This document shows positions 4,989 through 6,919 of a stretch of DNA of 6,919 nucleotides, one piece after another (positions within the stretch are counted from its first letter, which is position 1; each line of letters opens with the position of its first letter). The notes beneath the pieces are model-generated. The model searched no databases, was not told the DNA's origin, and worked only from the letters and a program-made list of their open reading frames with translations. The translations under genes were made by a program, and so were the position numbers. The DNA comes from Dorea sp. (lineage in GTDB: Bacteria; Bacillota_A; Clostridia; Lachnospirales; Lachnospiraceae), in contig JAEDLC010000098.1 of assembly GCA_016295505.1 (NCBI GenBank), positions 1 through 6,919 of the forward strand, written 5' to 3'.

Positions 4989-6837
4989 TGCAGACCCCTC
5001 CTTTCCATTTTGCTACCCCGCATCCAGAACACTGCGTCCGGCAGTTCGGTGTCACCTCTGCACGCATTGCACGTTCCCATTCGCGCTGCAAAAACTTTTT
5101 TGTCACTCCGATATCAATGAAATCCCATGGGAATATTTCATCCATAGAACGTTCACGCTGGTTATAAAATGCAATATCAATGCCAGTATTCTCAAATGCC
5201 TGCATCCATTTTCCATTATCGAACTGGTCACTCCATGAGTCATAGAGACATCCCAGGCGATATGCCTCCTTAATCACTTCGGCTGTCTTTCGGTCTCCTC
5301 TGGCAAATACACCTTCCAGTACGGTAACCTCTGCATCATGCCAATGATATTTCAGGCTCTTGCGATTCAGCTGTTCATTAAATGCATGCTTAACAATAGC
5401 CGCCCGCGCAATGTATTCTTCATTGGTATACATTTTTGCCCATTGAAAAGGAGTAAAAGGCTTCGGAATAAAGAAAGAACTGCTGGCCGTAATCTGGCAC
5501 TTTCCGTTTCTCTGATCCTTCGGAATCTCATAATATCTTCTGGCGATCTTATCTGCCAGCTCCGGGATCGCACGCATATCTTCCTCTGTCTCCGTAGGAA
5601 GTCCCAGCATAAAATATAATTTCACCTTGTTCCAGCCACCTTCAAACGCCTGACCTGCTCCTTCCAGAATATCCTCTTCTGTAAGTCCCTTATTAATTAC
5701 ATTACGCATTCGCTGGGAACCGGCCTCCGGAGCAAATGTAAGACTGCTTTTCCGGATGTCCTGTACCTGTCCCATGACATCCAGAGAAAATGCGTCAATT
5801 CGCAGGGACGGCAAGGAGATGTTAATTCCATCCTTTTTGAATTCATCGATCAAAAAAGTAACAAGTTCCTTAAGCTCACTGTAATCGCTTGTACTTAAGG
5901 AACTAAGCGATATCTCTTCATGTCCTGTATTCTTCAGCATCTTATAGGCATATTCCTTCAGTACTTCGACATTTCTCTCTCTGGTCGGGCGATAGAGCAT
6001 TCCCGCCTGACAGAATCGACAGCCACGGATACAGCCCCGCTGCACCTCCAGGACTACCCTGTCCTGCGTCACTTTAATAAACGGCACAACCGGTTTTTCC
6101 GGATAGGTTGTATTCGTTACATCCATAACCACCTGTTTTTTAATGGACTCTCTGGCATGTGGGTTATTCGGTCTGAATGACTCAATCGTTCCATCTTCCT
6201 TATACGAAACATCATAAAATGAAGGAACATAGATTCCCTCTATTTCTGCCGCTTTTTCAAGGTAGTCTTTTCTGGAACCACCATTCTTTTTGTTTTCTTT
6301 ATAGGCATCCAGGAGCTGGTCATAGACCGTCTCTCCCTCTCCAATATAAAAGAGATCAAAGAATTCTGCCAGTGGCTCAGGATTATAAGTACACGGTCCG
6401 CCTCCGATTACAATCGGATCCGACTCATCACGTTCGGAAGCCTCCAAAGGAATCCCGCTCAGTTCCAGTACCTGCAGAATATTTGTGTAGCACATCTCGT
6501 ACTGGATCGTAATTCCCAGAAAATCAAATTCTTTGATCGGATCCTGTGATTCCAGAGCAAACAGTGGAATATTCTCCTCTCTCATAATTTGATCCAGATC
6601 TGTCCATGGTGAATACACTCTTTCACACCACACATCCTCTCTCCGATTGAACATATCATAGAGAATCTGAATTCCCAGATGCGACATTCCAATCTCGTAC
6701 ACATCCGGAAAACACATTGCAAAGCGGATATCCACATCTTCTTTTGACTTCATGACAGAATTCACCTCACCGCCGATATAGCGGGCAGGCTTCTCGATTT
6801 TCATTAATATATCGTCACTCAAAGCAAGTTTACGCAT
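4972..6837 (-). CDS. TIGR03960-family radical SAM protein, uncharacterised
   Basis: The 621-residue protein has an N-terminal Rossmann-like, B12-binding-type region (about 15-180, with FPDVYEIGMSHLGIQILY at 43-60 and VIGGGPCTYNPEPL at 143-156, then IGEGE at 165-169). The radical SAM domain follows at about 255-490. Its 4Fe-4S/SAM motif is CIRGCRFC, with C269, C273 and C276, and downstream elements FAPEAGSQRMR (368-378) and LGLPTETEED (411-420) fit the fold. The C-terminus carries a second CX3CX2C (C599, C603, C606) plus C616, suggesting another metal site. No DxHxxG motif is seen, so base-off cobalamin binding is not supported. AAGGAG at 6853-6848 lies ten nt before the ATG. It is the first gene of the cluster. 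Family membership is clear; biochemical function is unknown. Confidence 0.95.
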   Translation of the reverse strand: MRKLALSDDILMKIEKPARYIGGEVNSVMKSKEDVDIRFAMCFPDVYEIGMSHLGIQILYDMFNRREDVWCERVYSPWTDLDQIMREENIPLFALESQDPIKEFDFLGITIQYEMCYTNILQVLELSGIPLEASERDESDPIVIGGGPCTYNPEPLAEFFDLFYIGEGETVYDQLLDAYKENKKNGGSRKDYLEKAAEIEGIYVPSFYDVSYKEDGTIESFRPNNPHARESIKKQVVMDVTNTTYPEKPVVPFIKVTQDRVVLEVQRGCIRGCRFCQAGMLYRPTRERNVEVLKEYAYKMLKNTGHEEISLSSLSTSDYSELKELVTFLIDEFKKDGINISLPSLRIDAFSLDVMGQVQDIRKSSLTFAPEAGSQRMRNVINKGLTEEDILEGAGQAFEGGWNKVKLYFMLGLPTETEEDMRAIPELADKIARRYYEIPKDQRNGKCQITASSSFFIPKPFTPFQWAKMYTNEEYIARAAIVKHAFNEQLNRKSLKYHWHDAEVTVLEGVFARGDRKTAEVIKEAYRLGCLYDSWSDQFDNGKWMQAFENTGIDIAFYNQRERSMDEIFPWDFIDIGVTKKFLQREWERAMRAEVTPNCRTQCSGCGVAKWKGGVCIEGKN

Positions 6838-6919
6838 TCTTTTTAGACTCCTTCGTTATTTTTATACAATCATCAGAATATATCTTCTGCTCATTCACAT
6901 TCTAAGTTTCTAACAAGTT
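6838..6919 (-). promoter_or_regulatory. Upstream region of the radical SAM gene with a weak promoter candidate
   Basis: No gene is visible in this A/T-rich stretch. The best promoter candidate on the minus strand is TTAGAA (6905-6900) and TATATT (6882-6877), separated by 17 bp; the -35 box is poor and the -10 box good. A second A/T box, TATAAA at 6866-6861, lacks a matching -35. The SD AAGGAG is at 6853-6848. No terminator of a preceding gene is visible before the right edge. Confidence 0.35.

Noticed and set aside
6177..6512. 111-codon plus-strand frame within the radical SAM gene
   Set aside because: Antisense shadow of a conserved coding sequence; the peptide is rich in His, Pro and Ser without motif.
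6300..6790. Cobalamin binding by the radical SAM N-terminal domain
   Set aside because: The region resembles B12-binding folds, but the DxHxxG motif for base-off binding is absent, so cobalamin use is not claimed.
174..6837. Recent mobile insertion of the five-gene block
   Set aside because: No transposase, integrase, inverted repeats or target duplications are visible at the block edges, and composition looks similar throughout by eye.

Overview
The window suggests a low-to-mid GC Gram-positive anaerobe of the Clostridia, most likely a Lachnospiraceae member. This rests on the A/G-rich ribosome binding sites, the radical SAM + DUF2344 gene pair followed further on by ribosomal protein L21 with its leader RNA, and the look of the aspartate kinase and CBS proteins. 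This is recognition by eye; no search was run. All supported genes are on the minus strand, so transcription runs from right to left. No convincing plus-strand gene, tRNA, rRNA, CRISPR array or mobile element was seen.

Reading in the direction of transcription, 6919-6838 is an upstream region with a weak promoter candidate. Next is a 621-residue uncharacterised radical SAM protein (TIGR03960-like), overlapped by 17 nt by its radical SAM-linked partner (TIGR03936/DUF2344), which starts at TTG. After 21 nt comes a YbaK/EbsC-type Cys-tRNA deacylase. A 70-nt gap with a possible internal promoter precedes a monofunctional two-ACT aspartate kinase. Three tightly packed genes follow: a two-CBS-domain protein, a TIM-barrel amidohydrolase (ATGA overlap) and an EamA/DMT-family transporter (TAATG overlap).

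The left edge holds a feature easy to miss because only 44 nt of its gene is present. This is the start of rplU (ribosomal protein L21, MYAIIATGGKQYKV), with a strong SD, an L21-leader RNA and a good promoter (TTGATT-17-TATCAT) that begins 11 bp past the eamA stop codon.

Functionally the window mixes a conserved but uncharacterised radical SAM pair, translation quality control (YbaK), the first step of the aspartate amino-acid family (aspartate kinase), a possible nucleotide-sensing module (CBS), a metallohydrolase and a membrane exporter, and ends at the L21 autoregulatory locus. In many Clostridia the radical SAM/DUF2344 pair is followed by ribonuclease G and then L21. Here no RNase G gene is present and five other genes fill the interval. 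The most notable points are this altered neighbourhood, the second CX3CX2C motif in the radical SAM protein, the SD-occluding hairpin before the CBS gene, and the L21 leader.
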